A DNA stretch of 64,000 bases, taken from assembly GCA_024509875.1 (NCBI GenBank), contig JAMPIV010000594.1, positions 158,501 through 222,500 of the forward strand. Direction: 5' to 3'. The position numbers and the translations under genes are program-made. The notes under the pieces are model-generated. The model saw nothing but the letters and a program-made list of their open reading frames with translations, searched no databases and was not told where the DNA came from. Positions 41,531-53,674 of the stretch are shown here, in pieces (position 1 is the first letter of the stretch; each line of letters opens with the position of its first letter). The DNA comes from Oreohelix idahoensis. Its lineage: Eukaryota > Mollusca > Gastropoda > Stylommatophora > Oreohelicidae.

Positions 41531-44125
41531 TTATTCGTCGTCAATAGGATTACGTGACAATGCATCTGCCACACAATTTTCAGTGCCAGGAATATGTTCA
41601 ATGGAGAACTCGAATGGCTGTAGGATGATTGAATATCTGGCAAGTTTCTGGCTTGTATGATTTGATCGACGCAAGGATGCTACAGCACGTTGGTCCGTCT
41701 GTATGGTAAAGGGAGCACCGAGTAAGAATTTTTCAAGCTTCGTTATTGCCCAGATCACAGACAAAAGTTCCTTGTCGACTGTTGAATACTTTGTTTCTGC
41801 CGGCTTCAGCTTTCTTGAGATATACAAGGTAGGATGTAGAATGCCGTCATGGTTCTGGAGCAGGCATGCACCAATGCCGTAGTTACTAGCATCTGTTCGT
41901 AAGAAAAATCTTTTGGAAGCATCGGGAAGTCTTAAAATTGGTTCATGCGAGAACAAATTTATAATTTTGTTGAAAGTTTCATTGCATGTACCAGTCCATG
42001 TCACCTTCACCGGCATATCTTTTTTTAACAAGGAAGACAATACAGCCGTGATGGATGACAAGTTTGGTATGAATCTACTGTAATATTGAACAAGTCCTAA
42101 CAAACTCCTGACCTGTTTCTTCGTCTGAGGAACTGCTATGTTTAGAATTTTGGAGACTGTACTAGGTAACGTTCGGATATATCCCGATCCAATGATATGT
42201 CCCAAAAAGGTTATCTCATTACACGCGATTTGCACCTTTGTAGGTTTAGCAGTTAGATGATAATTCCTTAGAGTGTCAAAAACATATCTAAGTCCCGAAA
42301 CATGTTCCTCAAACGACGAACTAAACAAGCATATGTCGTCAATATATGTAATAACGTCTGGTCTACCTGATAAAATTTGTCGCATCAGGCGAATGAAGGT
42401 AGCTGGCGCATTAACAAGCCCAAAAGGCATCACATTCCACTGGTATAGACCTTGTGGAGTGGAAAATGCGGTGTAGTACTTAGCCTTTTCGGTCAGTGGT
42501 ATCTGCCAATAACCTTTAGTTAAGTCTATCTTACTAAATATAGTTGCGTTGGATAGACGTGGCAGTAAGTCGTCGATAAGTGGGTGTGGTTCGCTGTCAA
42601 CTATAGTCTTAGCATTTAATTTTCTATAATCAACACAGAGTCTGATGTTATTGTCCTTCTTCCGGACAATCACTAATGGAGAAGAGAATGGCGAATTACT
42701 AGTCTCAATGATTCCCAGAGACAACATCTGTTCAAGTTCCTTAGTAGTTTTAGCAAGGAAATGTAAAGGAACAGAATAGGGATGTACACGAATAGGTGTA
42801 TCATCATTGAGAGTAATGTCATGACTGATAGCCGATGTGCGACCCGGGACGTCGGTCAATACATCTGGATAAGATTGTAATAGATTAGCAATCTGTAGAC
42901 GCTGTTGCGGTGTAACCGTTGAAGAGATGGTTACATCCCGCCAAGATTCAGTAGGTTGAACTACTGGTACAGGTAACGGTAACTGTACCTCAGGAAAAGA
43001 AGATTCTTCTTCCTGGATGACAGATAAGTTAGTATAATGACAAGTGGATACTGTGTTGTCATCTAGTTCATGAAAAATTGACTGTAAGTGTTCAGGACGT
43101 GTATGAAATTGCTTGAGCATGTTAATATGAAATATCTTTTTGTGTCCCTTGATATCTAAGACGTAATCAACGTCGGAAATTTTATCAATGACTTTGTAAG
43201 GACCATTCCAAGATATCAATAATTTATTGTTATTGTGAGGAAGTAACACATAAGCCTCGTCGCCTGGGAATAATTGGCGTAATCGTCGAGACCTATTTTG
43301 TAGAGATCGAGCCTTAGCTTTTGCAGCCTCAGAAGAAGCTGTTGCCAACTGGCAAGACTCAATAATGTTCTTCCGAAGATTAATCACATATTCGTAAGAT
43401 GACTGAGTGTCCTGAGTCATCTCCTCGTCAATTAATAAGTTTTTTATTAGTCCCATAGGACCTCTTGGGGGAGCACCAAAAACTAATTCAAAGGGAGAGA
43501 AGCCAGTTTGTTCATGCGGTACCTCCCGATAAGCAAATAGAACAGCTGGGAGTGCTCTGTCCCAGTCATGAGGGTGCTTAGCAGTAACCTTATGTAGTAG
43601 TTGTTTAAGTGTACGGTTAAGTCTTTCAACCGCACCATTACTCATCGGATGATAAATACTACTTAAATTCCTATCAATGTCCCAAGTTTTCATGACTTCC
43701 TTCATGGTGTCAGATATAAACTGTGACCCATGGTCTGATAAAAGTTTTCTAGGAAACCCTATTCTAGAAAAGATGAGATGTAGTGCATCAGCTACATCTG
43801 TGGTAGTGGTGGTCTTTAATGGGATAGCTTCTGGCCATCGTGTGCACAAATCAATGCACGTAAGGACGAATCTATGTCCTCTGGCCGATGGTAGCAATGG
43901 ACCAATGATATCTATGGCCATCTTGTCAAAAGGTCTTACTGAGATATCGCAAGCCTGAATAGGCGCCGTGTGAAAAGCTCCACGTGCTTTCACTTCTTGG
44001 CATGTAGTACAGGAACGTACATACTGCGAAATATCTCTTGACACTCCTGGCCAAAAGAATGAAGACAGTACTCGAGATCGTGTTCGAGTATATCCCATAT
44101 GTCCAGCACAATGTGGTCATGTGCA
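41531..44125 (-). CDS. Element 2 Pol: integrase, then RT and RNase H
   Basis: Open for 855 codons from 44098; the frame really continues from Gag-protease through a 1-base shift at ~44110 that splits the HHCC finger (CAGHMGYTR... SCTTCQ). Integrase: catalytic D63 (MAIDIIGP), D122 (LSDHGSQF), E158 (NGAVERLN), i.e. DD35E. A GPY/F-like module follows (SWNGPYKVIDKISDVDYVLD, ~297-316). RT follows, not precedes: RLCVDYRKLN (~486), FSKIDLTKGYWQIPL, MPFGLVNAPATF, YIDD at 585-588. RNase H: RTDAS (D736), DKELL (E777), IQTDQRAVA (D802). This Copia-like order in a gypsy-class Pol is the hallmark of Gmr1-like elements. All catalytic residues are present. Confidence 0.9.
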
Positions 44126-44945
44126 TGTTGAAGAATGTACCGTCTAAAAGTATATGGGACCATAACTTGTTGTTTCATTTGTGATTTGTCATGAAAACAT
44201 CTAATCAATATGTCATTTTTAATAACAAAACAATGTTTGTTATTATTACCTGAGGATAGATTGTCAATTTTATCAACCAACTTAAAAATTTTTTTTAAAG
44301 ATTTATCCTCTTTTTGTTTGGTTGCAAATGTTTCCCTGTCAATAGGTGAATTGACTACAAATTCCTCTTGGTTATCTGCATCCATTTTATCATCATCAAC
44401 CTTCTCCATGAGTTGAGTCTGTGCTCTAGTCGTCACGGCGTTTCCAGTGCATAGGTTACGTTTCTCCCATTCTATAATCTCATCTGGAGTACAATCTTTA
44501 CTGCCGTGTATACGACCAACCATCAGATCAGCTATAGGCTTCTTTAGCATACATACTTTTACGTTTCCTGTGAAGAAAGGTGTGTTAACATGAATAATAG
44601 CTGTGGGGTAAAACTCTATTGTTCCACCAAAAGTCATGCAACGGACATATTCCCCCGTTGCACAGCTAGGATGTACCAGCGACTGTCGTACACCAATCGT
44701 TGTGGATCCTGAATCCCTCAACACTGAGACGACGGATCCATTAACTAATCCTCTGTTAAAAATTAGTAGGCCTGTTCCATCGTTGACTGCAAGACCTACC
44801 TGTGGTATAATATGTCCGCAGTTAAGCACTGTTTCTTTTGCCTTCTGAAAAATAAGATTGCATTGTTGGCAGCTATTTGCCACATTATAATTAATAGCAA
44901 AACATGCAGCAGAAGACTGTGTTGTATTAGTGTCTAGTGGGACCT
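44103..44945 (-). pseudogene. Element 2: zinc motif, protease and linker
   Basis: Minus strand: ANSCQQC, thirteen residues, CGHIIP (CxxC-x13-CGH), then the protease (VSVLRDSGSTTIGVRQSLVH, MTFGGTIEFYPTAI, IADLMVGRIHG) and an acidic linker leading to the integrase zinc finger (YILQHAHDH). Shifted relative to Gag near 44.93-44.96 kb and to Pol near 44.11 kb. In element 3 the same region is one open frame with both neighbours, so the shifts are damage, not design. Confidence 0.8.
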
Positions 44946-46328
44946 GAGCTATAGGGGGTAGTATTATTTGTAACTGCCGCCCCTGTATTATGGTTGTAAT
45001 GAGATGATCCCCGAGAATGAGATCGATTCCGAGTATAATTGTTAGAATTATCTCGTCGTCCTCTATAGTAACTATTATCTCGATGTCTCGAGCCATGATT
45101 ATTACCATTCCAGTTATTATTATTATTGGGAGTATGTGATCGATTATAATGAGTGTTATGTTGACCATTGTGGTAGTTTGTTTGAGGTGAATAATTTCTA
45201 TCTCGTGATCTACCTCTGTTGAACTCATTTTTATTGTTGAAATCATTATTATGTCCCTTCTGAAAGTTAACATTGTGATTTCTTTGGAACCTGCTTCTGT
45301 CTACACTGTGATGTCTTTGTTTGTTATTGTGATTGTAGGCCATATTAGACGCCACAGGTAGAGGTTCTCTTAATGAGGAGTTAGAAATGGTTGCATTCGG
45401 GTGTGCCGAACAGTAGTTTAAAGAAATTTTTTCTAACTCGTCCATGGTACCTGGTTTACGCTCCTGCAAATATGCAAAAAAATGGCTGGCTAACTGAAGA
45501 TAATACCTTATCCCGCAGTAGTAAATCAACTAATTTGTCGTATGATTTGTTGACTTCTGCCAGTTCAACCCATCTATTAAATGTATTGCGTATGTTCGCA
45601 ATGAATCCTGCAAAATCCTTTGGAGATTCAGGTACAATTCCCTTAAATTTTAACCTACAGTGTTCCTCGTCCAGGTGAAACCTTCGTAAAAGCAAGGACT
45701 TAATAGCACCGTAGTTATTAGCTATTGATGGGTCAGCATTTTGAGAAGCTGTCAGTGGTTCTCCAACCAAGAATTCATTTAATTTGAGTACCCATGACTC
45801 TTCAGGCAAATGGTTAGATTTGCAAGTCTGTTCAAAACGTGCCAGGAACGATGAAAGGTCGTCGACGTTCAAGTTGAAAATGGGTAATTTAAAGTTGTAG
45901 AAATGTTTAGGTTGGCTGGCTGATGATCCATTTTGTGCGTTATTATTCTGGTTTGCATCAGCACTTTGTGCTTGTAATCTTGCTGTCTCCAATTTAATAC
46001 GCGCCAATTCCATTTCTTGTTGTAAAATAATTTCCTCTCGTTTCAATTTATTCTCTTCTTCCTGCCTGGCGATTGCTCTTTGCTCTTCTCTTTCACGTTG
46101 AGCAATCTCTCTCAACCTATTTTCCTTGGCAATTTGCTTCATCTCAAGTTCTGCTTCCTCTTTCTTTAATGCTGCCTTTTGTTCCTCTTCCTCTTTCTTT
46201 AATGCAGCCTTTTTCTCTTCTTCTTTTCTTTCATATTTTTCCAGTTCTGACTCAGCAAACTGACGAAGTTCTTGAGATTTATAACCATAATCACGACCAA
46301 TTTTAACGAAATGGTCTATAGTAAGCAT
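44927..46328 (-). pseudogene. Element 2: Gag
   Basis: Starts MLTIDHFVKIGRDYGYKSQE (46328), then a Glu/Lys/Arg-rich coiled coil (~25-125), the capsid region (NFKLPIFNLNVDDLSSFLAR, LLLRRFHLDEEHCRLKFKG, LLLRDKVLSSVSQPF) and, after a 1-base shift in a run of seven T (minus strand, ~45479), FAYLQERKPGTMDELEK and an Asn/His/Arg-rich tail. The tail would bind RNA. The shift falls in the middle of capsid, where elements 1 and 3 are continuous. Confidence 0.8.
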
Positions 46329-47890
46329 TTTGACTTTTATCTGTAAGTAATTATTGATAATTACTGATTAAAATAGTCAATAGTAGCTTCAGAGTAATTA
46401 TTATACTTACTCAACTTAGAAATATTCAATATAGATAATCACAATAGTACTGAACTTAATGTCTAAGTTCAACTAATAGACAATATTTTGTAACAATATT
46501 GTATCTAAATAATACTATATCATAAATAGTTATGATATCTGTTAAATATAATGTAATTATATCACACAATTAATCTCAATATCCAATAATGTTGGGTATA
46601 ATTCCTAGTAATTATATTGTTCAATGTACTAAGTCACTCTCTTAGTACCAGAAAAGTATATTAAATAATATACAATGGGTCTATTACCTCAAAGGTAGCT
46701 ATAAGATTATTTTATTTTGTCAATATATATATATTATATTATTATGCCCTAGGCATCTATGATAAATTGTAGTGCTACTTTCTTGGACTATCACTGCATA
46801 ATTATGCAATGTCCCATATTAACCTTAATTATCAGAAAAAATTAATTAAATTAAATTACAAGTGTATTATTGCATATAATAGCATATTATTAATGTAATA
46901 TTAATATATATCATGAGGACAAACAACACAATGATGCAACTAAAGGGTACAAACAATGTCAAGACGCAAACAAGACATTTTCACAATTAAAAATGAATTT
47001 ATGAACTAAATAAAATAAGCGGAAATGTCACAGACCAAATGAAGGGTCAAGGTTTGACCGGAGGTCAACTGAATATTCAAGGTACACACAAAAAAAAAAA
47101 TGACTGCGAAAAATGATGACGTCACAGGACTCATAACGGACGAAAATTTAACAATCATAAAATAAATGATAGTCAGAGGAGACTGGACGAATAGTAACGA
47201 ACATGGTACAGAACTGAATAAAATTATTAACTGAGTACGAATAAAATACACCAATTATCTACGGGACAGTACAGCTAACGCAAATCGTCAAACGATAGCA
47301 GATTTGGACAACAAGTCCAATGTCAAACCTCAATGGGGTTTCCAAAGGTGCGATCGTTTAACTGCCCTAAGAAACGACCGAAATTAATTCAGGCATCGTG
47401 AGAGCCACAGAATTTAATTTCAGTTCATCCTCCCTACCTCCCACGAATTAACAACACATTAAGACAACAAAAATTACATTAAACATAGATAAAACATGCC
47501 GATGTAGGCAGAGGACAATGGACTTAGTTAGCACTGTTTGCAATACCAACAGTTAAACACCTAGATTTATCTTTACCGTTGCTTCGATCAGTGCTAGCGG
47601 TCGTCAACAGCTAGGCTAAAGCCCCTGACTGTCTGCTCCTATAGTCCATATCATGTGTTGGCTTCAAATGGCTTATGTTTCCTTTGGTTAGACTTAGAAA
47701 CGGCTGGTTTCTTCGACCGATCACCTACACGATTTTCAGTGACGTCACGTTGTTAGGTATTATAATGAGTACTGCGTCACGTCAGCCTCGTACTGGTCAT
47801 GTGATCGAAACTTGATCGTAAACATTTCATTTGAAAGTCATGAAGAAATTTTTTTTGTCGTCCCCAGACACCGGACACCACTGTTACCAC
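46329..47890. other. Element 2 leader
   Basis: 1.56 kb between the 5' LTR and Gag, AT-rich, without a convincing frame. Would contain packaging and priming signals; only the LTR-proximal part is interpretable. Confidence 0.6.
47870..47890 (-). promoter_or_regulatory. Element 2 primer-binding site (putative)
   Basis: Immediately after the 5' LTR the minus strand reads GTGGTAACAGTGGTGTCCGG, beginning within one base of TGG, as a site paired with a tRNA 3' CCA end should. The complement resembles the 3' end of a leucine tRNA, but I could not test this. Confidence 0.4.
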
Positions 47891-48689
47891 TGTTGCGTGG
47901 TGTGTGATTTGGTGGTTAGCTCTGAACAATGTTCCATGTGTAATGCATAAAACAATTATAAAATTCTGGCCATGGTTTTCTTCCTTGATATGTTAGTTTT
48001 AGTGCATCGTGCCTTTGATGGAAGATTAAGCGAATGCGGGGGTGGAAGATTCCAAACAATACTTGAACTTTGGAATACGATTGATTTGATAAGTCATTTC
48101 ATTGAGTCCGTACATTTAATTCACATGTACACATTTCAAATAGGGACAGAACATGAGTCATGCATAAATTAATCAATGGCGTAGACTGCTGTTTTACGTG
48201 TCAATGTCCGTTTAAGGATACAGAGCAGTAATTGTCGTCAGAACATCACAGCTATATGCACGCGCAGCTAGACATGGCTACCTGCCGACAGTGAGACTGC
48301 GAGTCTGAATATCTTCATACGAATTTGACGATTATTCTTCTCCTTCTGAGAATTCTAGTTAAAATACTAACCTCCATAATTTTCCTCTCATAAAGAGTTT
48401 CTAGGACTGACCCTGGTCCATCAAAAAATACACATATAAATGGCTATATCATGCCATTGCATTGGAAGGTTAGAACAACGCAGCTATTCAGCTTGGCGGT
48501 CAAGTAACAAAGGGGTCACGTTTCTTAGTTACCGACTGTGTCCTAAACAACGCTATACACGTCATGATCGATCGTGCATGGAGCGTTCAAAATTGAAACC
48601 TCTATCGCAATATATTAAATGCCTTAACCTTTTACAATTGCACGTCTGATAACCTTTAGCAGACGGCGTTAATATCATATACCGTAACA
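47891..48689 (-). repeat. Element 2, 5' LTR
   Basis: 799 bases, TGTTGCG to CGTAACA on the plus strand; its twin is 39725-40514. Target duplication TGGAG directly outside. Confidence 0.95.
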
Positions 48690-49249
48690 TGGAGTCCGAA
48701 TCATACATGATACCGTACATTAGGAGAGTCTCTAACACAAACTCTAGTAGAGACACAATCTCCTACAGAAGAAAAACCACTTCATAAATCATTTTTACTT
48801 AAAAATGTACCAGCCCTTGAAAATGCGTAACCCGCCATTGTAAACGGTACATCGGAACTCATCACGACTTGTCAAGACAACTCATACTTCCGCTATAGCG
48901 GCATAACAAGAATATAGTCCTGCCTACCCATCCAAAATATACAATATAGGACTGATTCTACTCGTACTAATAATATGTAATACATATGAATTCAGGCCAT
49001 AAACAAAATAAGCAAATTAATCTATTTTCTGGCCCGAACAAATAAGTACGGACATGAGTGCCATATCCATGCGCCGAATCAATATCAAGAACGATTACTC
49101 CTATAATCAAAAGTGTAAATCAATCATGAATTATCTAGCTTTACCATAGACAGCATTTTCATACACAAATGAATGAATGTCTATATCTTTTCCATATTAA
49201 ATAGCCATATCGATTTTTGTAATATGTGCGTCAAAATATGCACGCAACA
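48690..49249 (-). repeat. Element 3, 3' LTR, second part
   Basis: Begins with the second TGGAG copy and continues TCCGAATCATACATGATACC to GCACGCAACA; equals 57121-57679. Joined to 38681-39724 it restores a ~1.6 kb LTR. Confidence 0.9.
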
Positions 49250-49651
49250 GATTACCACACCCCTCGGGAAAAAAAAATGGTACTTTTTTTTTTTGAAATA
49301 CATCTAGGAGCAACATACAATAGGCGCACAACGCACCACTAACAATGCGCAGATGATAAGCATAAGTGTTATGACCTTAGAGAAAGTACTTCTCTAAGTA
49401 TAAATATTTCCAGAGAGGTGTCACCAACGCATACTACAATATTAGCAATGACACAATTTCTACATTAGTTTATACATAAATTTTATCTACGATATCTTAA
49501 CATCATGATCATCAAAGACGAAAAAACATTGAAAGATCAGCGGTGAATAAACATCAATAAACCGCTAAGTAGTGTTACAATCAATATATGATATATTACA
49601 TATGTGTACACATTTCAACATAGGAACAACTGTATCAAAGTTGTATAACAG
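49250..49651. other. Element 3, 3' noncoding region
   Basis: 400 bases between RNase H and the 3' LTR. Next to the LTR the minus strand reads GAGGGGTGTGGTAATC, a weak polypurine-tract candidate; T and A runs lie at ~49271-49294. Confidence 0.5.
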
Positions 49652-50575
49652 TTATGAATCATGTGGGCATCTAGACAAAATATCTGCCATCACATTTTCT
49701 GACCCACGGATAGCTCGCACCGAAAAATGAAATGGCTGCAGAGCAATCGCGTATCGCGTTGATCTCGCGCTCTTCAGATTTTTACTCTGAATAGCCGTAA
49801 GAGCTTTCTGGTCAGTTTCCACGATGAAATGCGCGCCAAGAAGAAATCTTTGCAGTTTAAGGATTGACCAAACCATAGCCAATAATTCACGGTCTAGGAC
49901 CGAGTAATTCTTCTCTGCGGCATTTAATTTCCGAGAAATATACATCACAGGATGCAGAGTTCCAGAGTACTCTTGCATTAGTGCTGCTCCAATCCCGGTG
50001 GATGAAGCGTCACTACGAAGAATAAATGTCTTATCCTTAGAAGGCAATACTAGGATAGGTGAAGTAGAAAACATAGTTTTAACCTTATCCAAAGAGGATT
50101 GACATTCTTGAGTCCAATGGACTACATTAGGAGACCCTTTCTTTAGCAAGGAAGAAAGAGGTGACATAATGGAGGACAGATTCGGAATGAATCGTCCATA
50201 AAATTGTAGACCTAAGAGACTTCGCACTTGCTTTTTAGTCTTAGGAATAGAAATGTTAAGTATCTTACTTGTATTATGGTCTTCTGTTTTTAGGAACCCA
50301 TGACCAACACGGTGTCCTAAGAAAGATATTTCGCTAAAACCAATACATGCTTTCGATGGTTTCGCTGTCAGGTTATGCTCGCGTAAGATAGACAATAGTT
50401 CATTTATCCCATTATAGTGATCGTTCCAAGTATCACTGAAAAGACAGATGTCATCAAGATACGCAATGACATCTGAGCGATGAGATAGGATTCGACGCAT
50501 CATGCGTACGAATGTTGCAGGGGCGTTCATAAGACCGAAAGGCATGAAATTCCATTGGAATAGACCCCTAGGCGT
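49652..50575 (-). pseudogene. Element 3 Pol, C-terminal part: RT end and RNase H
   Basis: A 297-codon frame from MPFGLMNAPATFVRMMRRIL, with the catalytic IAYLDDICLF, then SFLGHRVGHGFLKT, the connection QVRSLLGLQFYGRFIPNLSS, and RNase H (LRSDASSTGIGAALMQE, DRELLAMVWSI, VETDQKAL). About 120 bases between this and the preceding frame (50576-50700) hold the RT core SKGYW-type block in shifted frames. Broken only by small shifts, so the damage is recent. Confidence 0.85.
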
Positions 50576-50689
50576 CGAAAAAAGCAGTAAACGGTTTGGC
50601 GTGTTCGGATAATGGAACTTGCCAATATCCCTTAGACAAATCGAGTTTAGTAAAGAAATGAGAATTCGATAGTCTCGTAAGTAGCTCTT

Positions 50690-53674
50690 CTAGTAAAGGC
50701 ATAGGTCAGCATCAAATTTCGTCACTTGGTTCAATTTGCGATAATCCACGCAAAGACGTATGTTATTGTCTTTTTTTTTTCGTACAATAACCATCGGCGA
50801 AGAATATGCTGATGTGGATGGTTCAATAATTTTTAACTCTATCATCTCATCCAACTCTTTCTCTACCTGTGCTTGAAAATGTATCGGGATAGGATACGGT
50901 CTGACTCTTATAGGACTATGGTCAGTAAGAATAATGTCATGTTGAATGACATCAGTTTGACCAGGAATGTCAGTAAGGACATCCTGAAATTGTTCTAACA
51001 TAGTAGAAACTTGTTTCTGCTCTCCTGGAGATAATTCGGGAGAAATTGCAACATCTTTCCATGATTCATTAGAGTGAAGAGGAATCATTGGAAAAGGTAG
51101 ATTTACATCCGAGAAACTCGTTTCCTCATCCTGTATTACTGACAGAGATGAGTACTGTCCATGTTGGACTGGAAAATCGTCCGTTGCCTGGAAAACAGGT
51201 TGTAAATAATCCGGACGTTCATGGAATTCCGTGAGCATGTTGATGTGGAAGGTTTTACGCTTCCCGTCAATATCGACGATATAGTCAACATCGGAAACTT
51301 TTGATATTATATCGTACGGACCTTTCCAAGAAATAAGAAGTCTATTTTCCCTACAAGGTAGCAAGACAAATGCTTTGTCACCTGGACAAAGTTGTCGCAA
51401 GCATCTCTTTTTATTGGCAAATTCCCTTGCCTTCTGTTTCGCAAATTCAGAAGAAGCAGTTGCCAATTTGCATGCTTCAATAATCTTGTGTCTAAGTGCG
51501 ATGACATATTCATAAGAGGATTTTGTGTCATCGACAATATTATCAGCAGTTATAAGATCATGAAGTAAGGACATAGGACCTCGCGGTTTCGCGCCAAAGA
51601 CAAGTTCAAAGGGAGAAAATCCTGTATGTTCGTTGGCGACCTCTCTATATGCAAAGAGAGCCGCGGGTAAAACCCTATCCCAATCCTGAGGATGATCTTC
51701 TGTTATCTTACCTAGTAGGTTTTTCAGAGTTCTATTCAGACGTTCCACCATCCCATTGGACATAGGATGATAAATACTACTCAGCGATCTCTCTATCTTA
51801 AGAGTCGACATTACTTGAGACATGGTATCCGATATGAGTTGGGTACCATGGTCGGATAATATTTCTGCTGGAAATCCCAGACGAGAAAATATTAACCAAA
51901 GAGCATCTGCGACATCAGCAGTAGTTATGCTCTTTAGAGGAACAGCCTCCGGCCAACGTGTGCACATATCAACACACGTCAAAATAAATTGGTGTCCTCT
52001 AGCAGACTTTATCTTAAATGGACCAATGATGTCTATCGCCATTTTTTGAAATGGTCGAATGGGAATGTCTGCAGCCTGAATAGGTGCATCATGGCGTGGA
52101 CCTCTGGATTTAATCTCTTGACATACTTTACAAGATCGACAATAGATTCGTATGTCCTTATTCACAGCAGGCCAAAAGAAAGATTCAAGAACTCTAGTTT
52201 TAGTACGGGAAAAACCCATATGTCCAGCACACTGCGAATCATGAGCGTGCTGTAAGATTTTAACTCTCATATTTTTAGGCACAAGGATTTGAGAATGAAT
52301 GGACTTAGCGGAGTCTTGTACCATACGTACAAGTACGCCATTCTTCATCGTAATCCAAGATTTACGATTTGTATCCTTATTCGGATCACCTTTTGTTGCC
52401 AGAGTAAAGAATTTCTTTAGAGTAGGATCATCTTCCTGCTGTTTTATAAAGGAATCATGGGAAATCTCCAAGGGATCATCTTGGATCTGCGCATCATTAT
52501 CTTCAGAATGTGAAGATTGCGGCATATTAAGAGCTTGAGCCCTAGTGATTACTGCATTAGCAGATTGCATATTAACATTTTCCCAATTAGAAATTTGCTG
52601 TGGAGTGCATTCTTTCACTCCATGAATGCGACCGATGATAAGATCAGCGATCGGATTCGGCAAGAGACATGCTTGCACCTCTCCTGTAAAGAAAGGCGTA
52701 GCAATATTGATAATGGCAGTGGAGTACTTCTCCAATGTGCCACCAAATGTTACACATTTGACTACATTGCCTGTAGCTCGAGAAGGATTTACGAGTGATT
52801 GCCTCACTCCGATGGTAGTGCACCCCGAATCGAAAAGAATTGATACCGGAGTACCATCTATTAGGCCTCTATTGAAGACAAGAGCACCCCTTCCATTATG
52901 CGCGATTGACGCAGGGAGAGCGGGAAGCGGGTGACCGCAGCTTAAAGTAGAAACTGTGGTTGGATCGAATAATGTTTTGCATTGCGAACACTGAGATGCT
53001 CTAGCAAAATCGAAAGCGGAATTTGCTACACTATTGGAGTCTTTTTTATCATTATTCTGATTACCGGCGTCGTGGAACTCCTGTTGTGCAGAGTTAGCCT
53101 GGTAATAAGATTTACCATGTCTTTTGTGTTGTGATCTACCTCGGTTATAATTGTCTCTATAATTATTATTTCCTCTGTTATAACCCCTATTTGGGTTTGA
53201 ATCATAATATTCATGATCATAATCATCACGCTCATTATACTGAGTATCCCTGTAATATTGGTTTTTTTGTCTCCATGAAGCACTTGGGTAGTTCCTATAG
53301 CTACTCCCTTTTCGAGAATTTCTAAAATTATGGGTACCCCTCGCGTGTCGAGGACTATCAGCCCGATTCCAGTTCTTCGAAGAAGAACCCTGATTTGAGT
53401 GGTTATCTTGGTTTTGATACTTATTCCAATTAACCTTTTTATCAAATTTATTTTTAGCTCCTTGGAATTTGTGTGAGTAATTCTGATTATATTCTGTTGC
53501 CGAAGCAACTGGCATACTCTCTTTAATGTTAGAGTTACTAAGAATCATGTCAGGGTGTGCCGTGGCATACTGGTCACAATATTCTTCCATTTGCTTTAAT
53601 GTACTAGGTTTACGCTCATGTAAGAACTCTAGGAATGCTTTATTTACCGAAGACATGACCTTGTCTCTTAGCAA
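50690..53674 (-). CDS. Element 3 Gag end, protease, integrase, RT start in one frame
   Basis: 994 codons without a stop. Residues ~1-60 are capsid end, ~65-220 a Asn/Arg/Tyr-rich basic tail, C229-C232-C246-H248 the CxxC-x13-CGH motif. Protease active site FDSGCTTIG is at 281-289. Integrase: zinc finger H478, H485, C515, C518; D548, D608, E644 (DD35E). GPY/F-like SWKGPYDIISKVSDVDY follows. RT begins with LCVDYRKLN near the end, then a shift at ~50700. Because Gag and Pol share a frame here, this lineage probably makes a Gag-Pol fusion without a frameshift; how Gag excess is achieved is unknown. The start shown is only the first Met after a shift at ~53.69 kb. Confidence 0.9.
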   Translation of the reverse strand: MLRDKVMSSVNKAFLEFLHERKPSTLKQMEEYCDQYATAHPDMILSNSNIKESMPVASATEYNQNYSHKFQGAKNKFDKKVNWNKYQNQDNHSNQGSSSKNWNRADSPRHARGTHNFRNSRKGSSYRNYPSASWRQKNQYYRDTQYNERDDYDHEYYDSNPNRGYNRGNNNYRDNYNRGRSQHKRHGKSYYQANSAQQEFHDAGNQNNDKKDSNSVANSAFDFARASQCSQCKTLFDPTTVSTLSCGHPLPALPASIAHNGRGALVFNRGLIDGTPVSILFDSGCTTIGVRQSLVNPSRATGNVVKCVTFGGTLEKYSTAIINIATPFFTGEVQACLLPNPIADLIIGRIHGVKECTPQQISNWENVNMQSANAVITRAQALNMPQSSHSEDNDAQIQDDPLEISHDSFIKQQEDDPTLKKFFTLATKGDPNKDTNRKSWITMKNGVLVRMVQDSAKSIHSQILVPKNMRVKILQHAHDSQCAGHMGFSRTKTRVLESFFWPAVNKDIRIYCRSCKVCQEIKSRGPRHDAPIQAADIPIRPFQKMAIDIIGPFKIKSARGHQFILTCVDMCTRWPEAVPLKSITTADVADALWLIFSRLGFPAEILSDHGTQLISDTMSQVMSTLKIERSLSSIYHPMSNGMVERLNRTLKNLLGKITEDHPQDWDRVLPAALFAYREVANEHTGFSPFELVFGAKPRGPMSLLHDLITADNIVDDTKSSYEYVIALRHKIIEACKLATASSEFAKQKAREFANKKRCLRQLCPGDKAFVLLPCRENRLLISWKGPYDIISKVSDVDYIVDIDGKRKTFHINMLTEFHERPDYLQPVFQATDDFPVQHGQYSSLSVIQDEETSFSDVNLPFPMIPLHSNESWKDVAISPELSPGEQKQVSTMLEQFQDVLTDIPGQTDVIQHDIILTDHSPIRVRPYPIPIHFQAQVEKELDEMIELKIIEPSTSAYSSPMVIVRKKKDNNIRLCVDYRKLNQVTKFDADLCLY

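Larger units (their letters stand above)
39725..48689 (-). mobile_element. Element 2: Gmr1-like Ty3/gypsy retrotransposon, innermost insertion
   Basis: 8,965 bp with LTRs at both ends (TGTTGCG...CGTAACA) and the target duplication TGGAG (39720-39724 and 48690-48694). The intact counterpart of the target, ACCTGGAGTCCGAATC, is seen in the other LTR of element 3 near 57120, which proves the insertion. Pol is open over integrase, RT and RNase H, but Gag and protease carry three frameshifts. Confidence 0.95.

Noticed and set aside
45470..45490. Run of seven T in element 2 Gag as a programmed -1 frameshift site
   Set aside because: It lies within capsid, where elements 1 and 3 read straight through; Gag and Pol share one frame in element 3. 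More likely an indel or a sequencing error.
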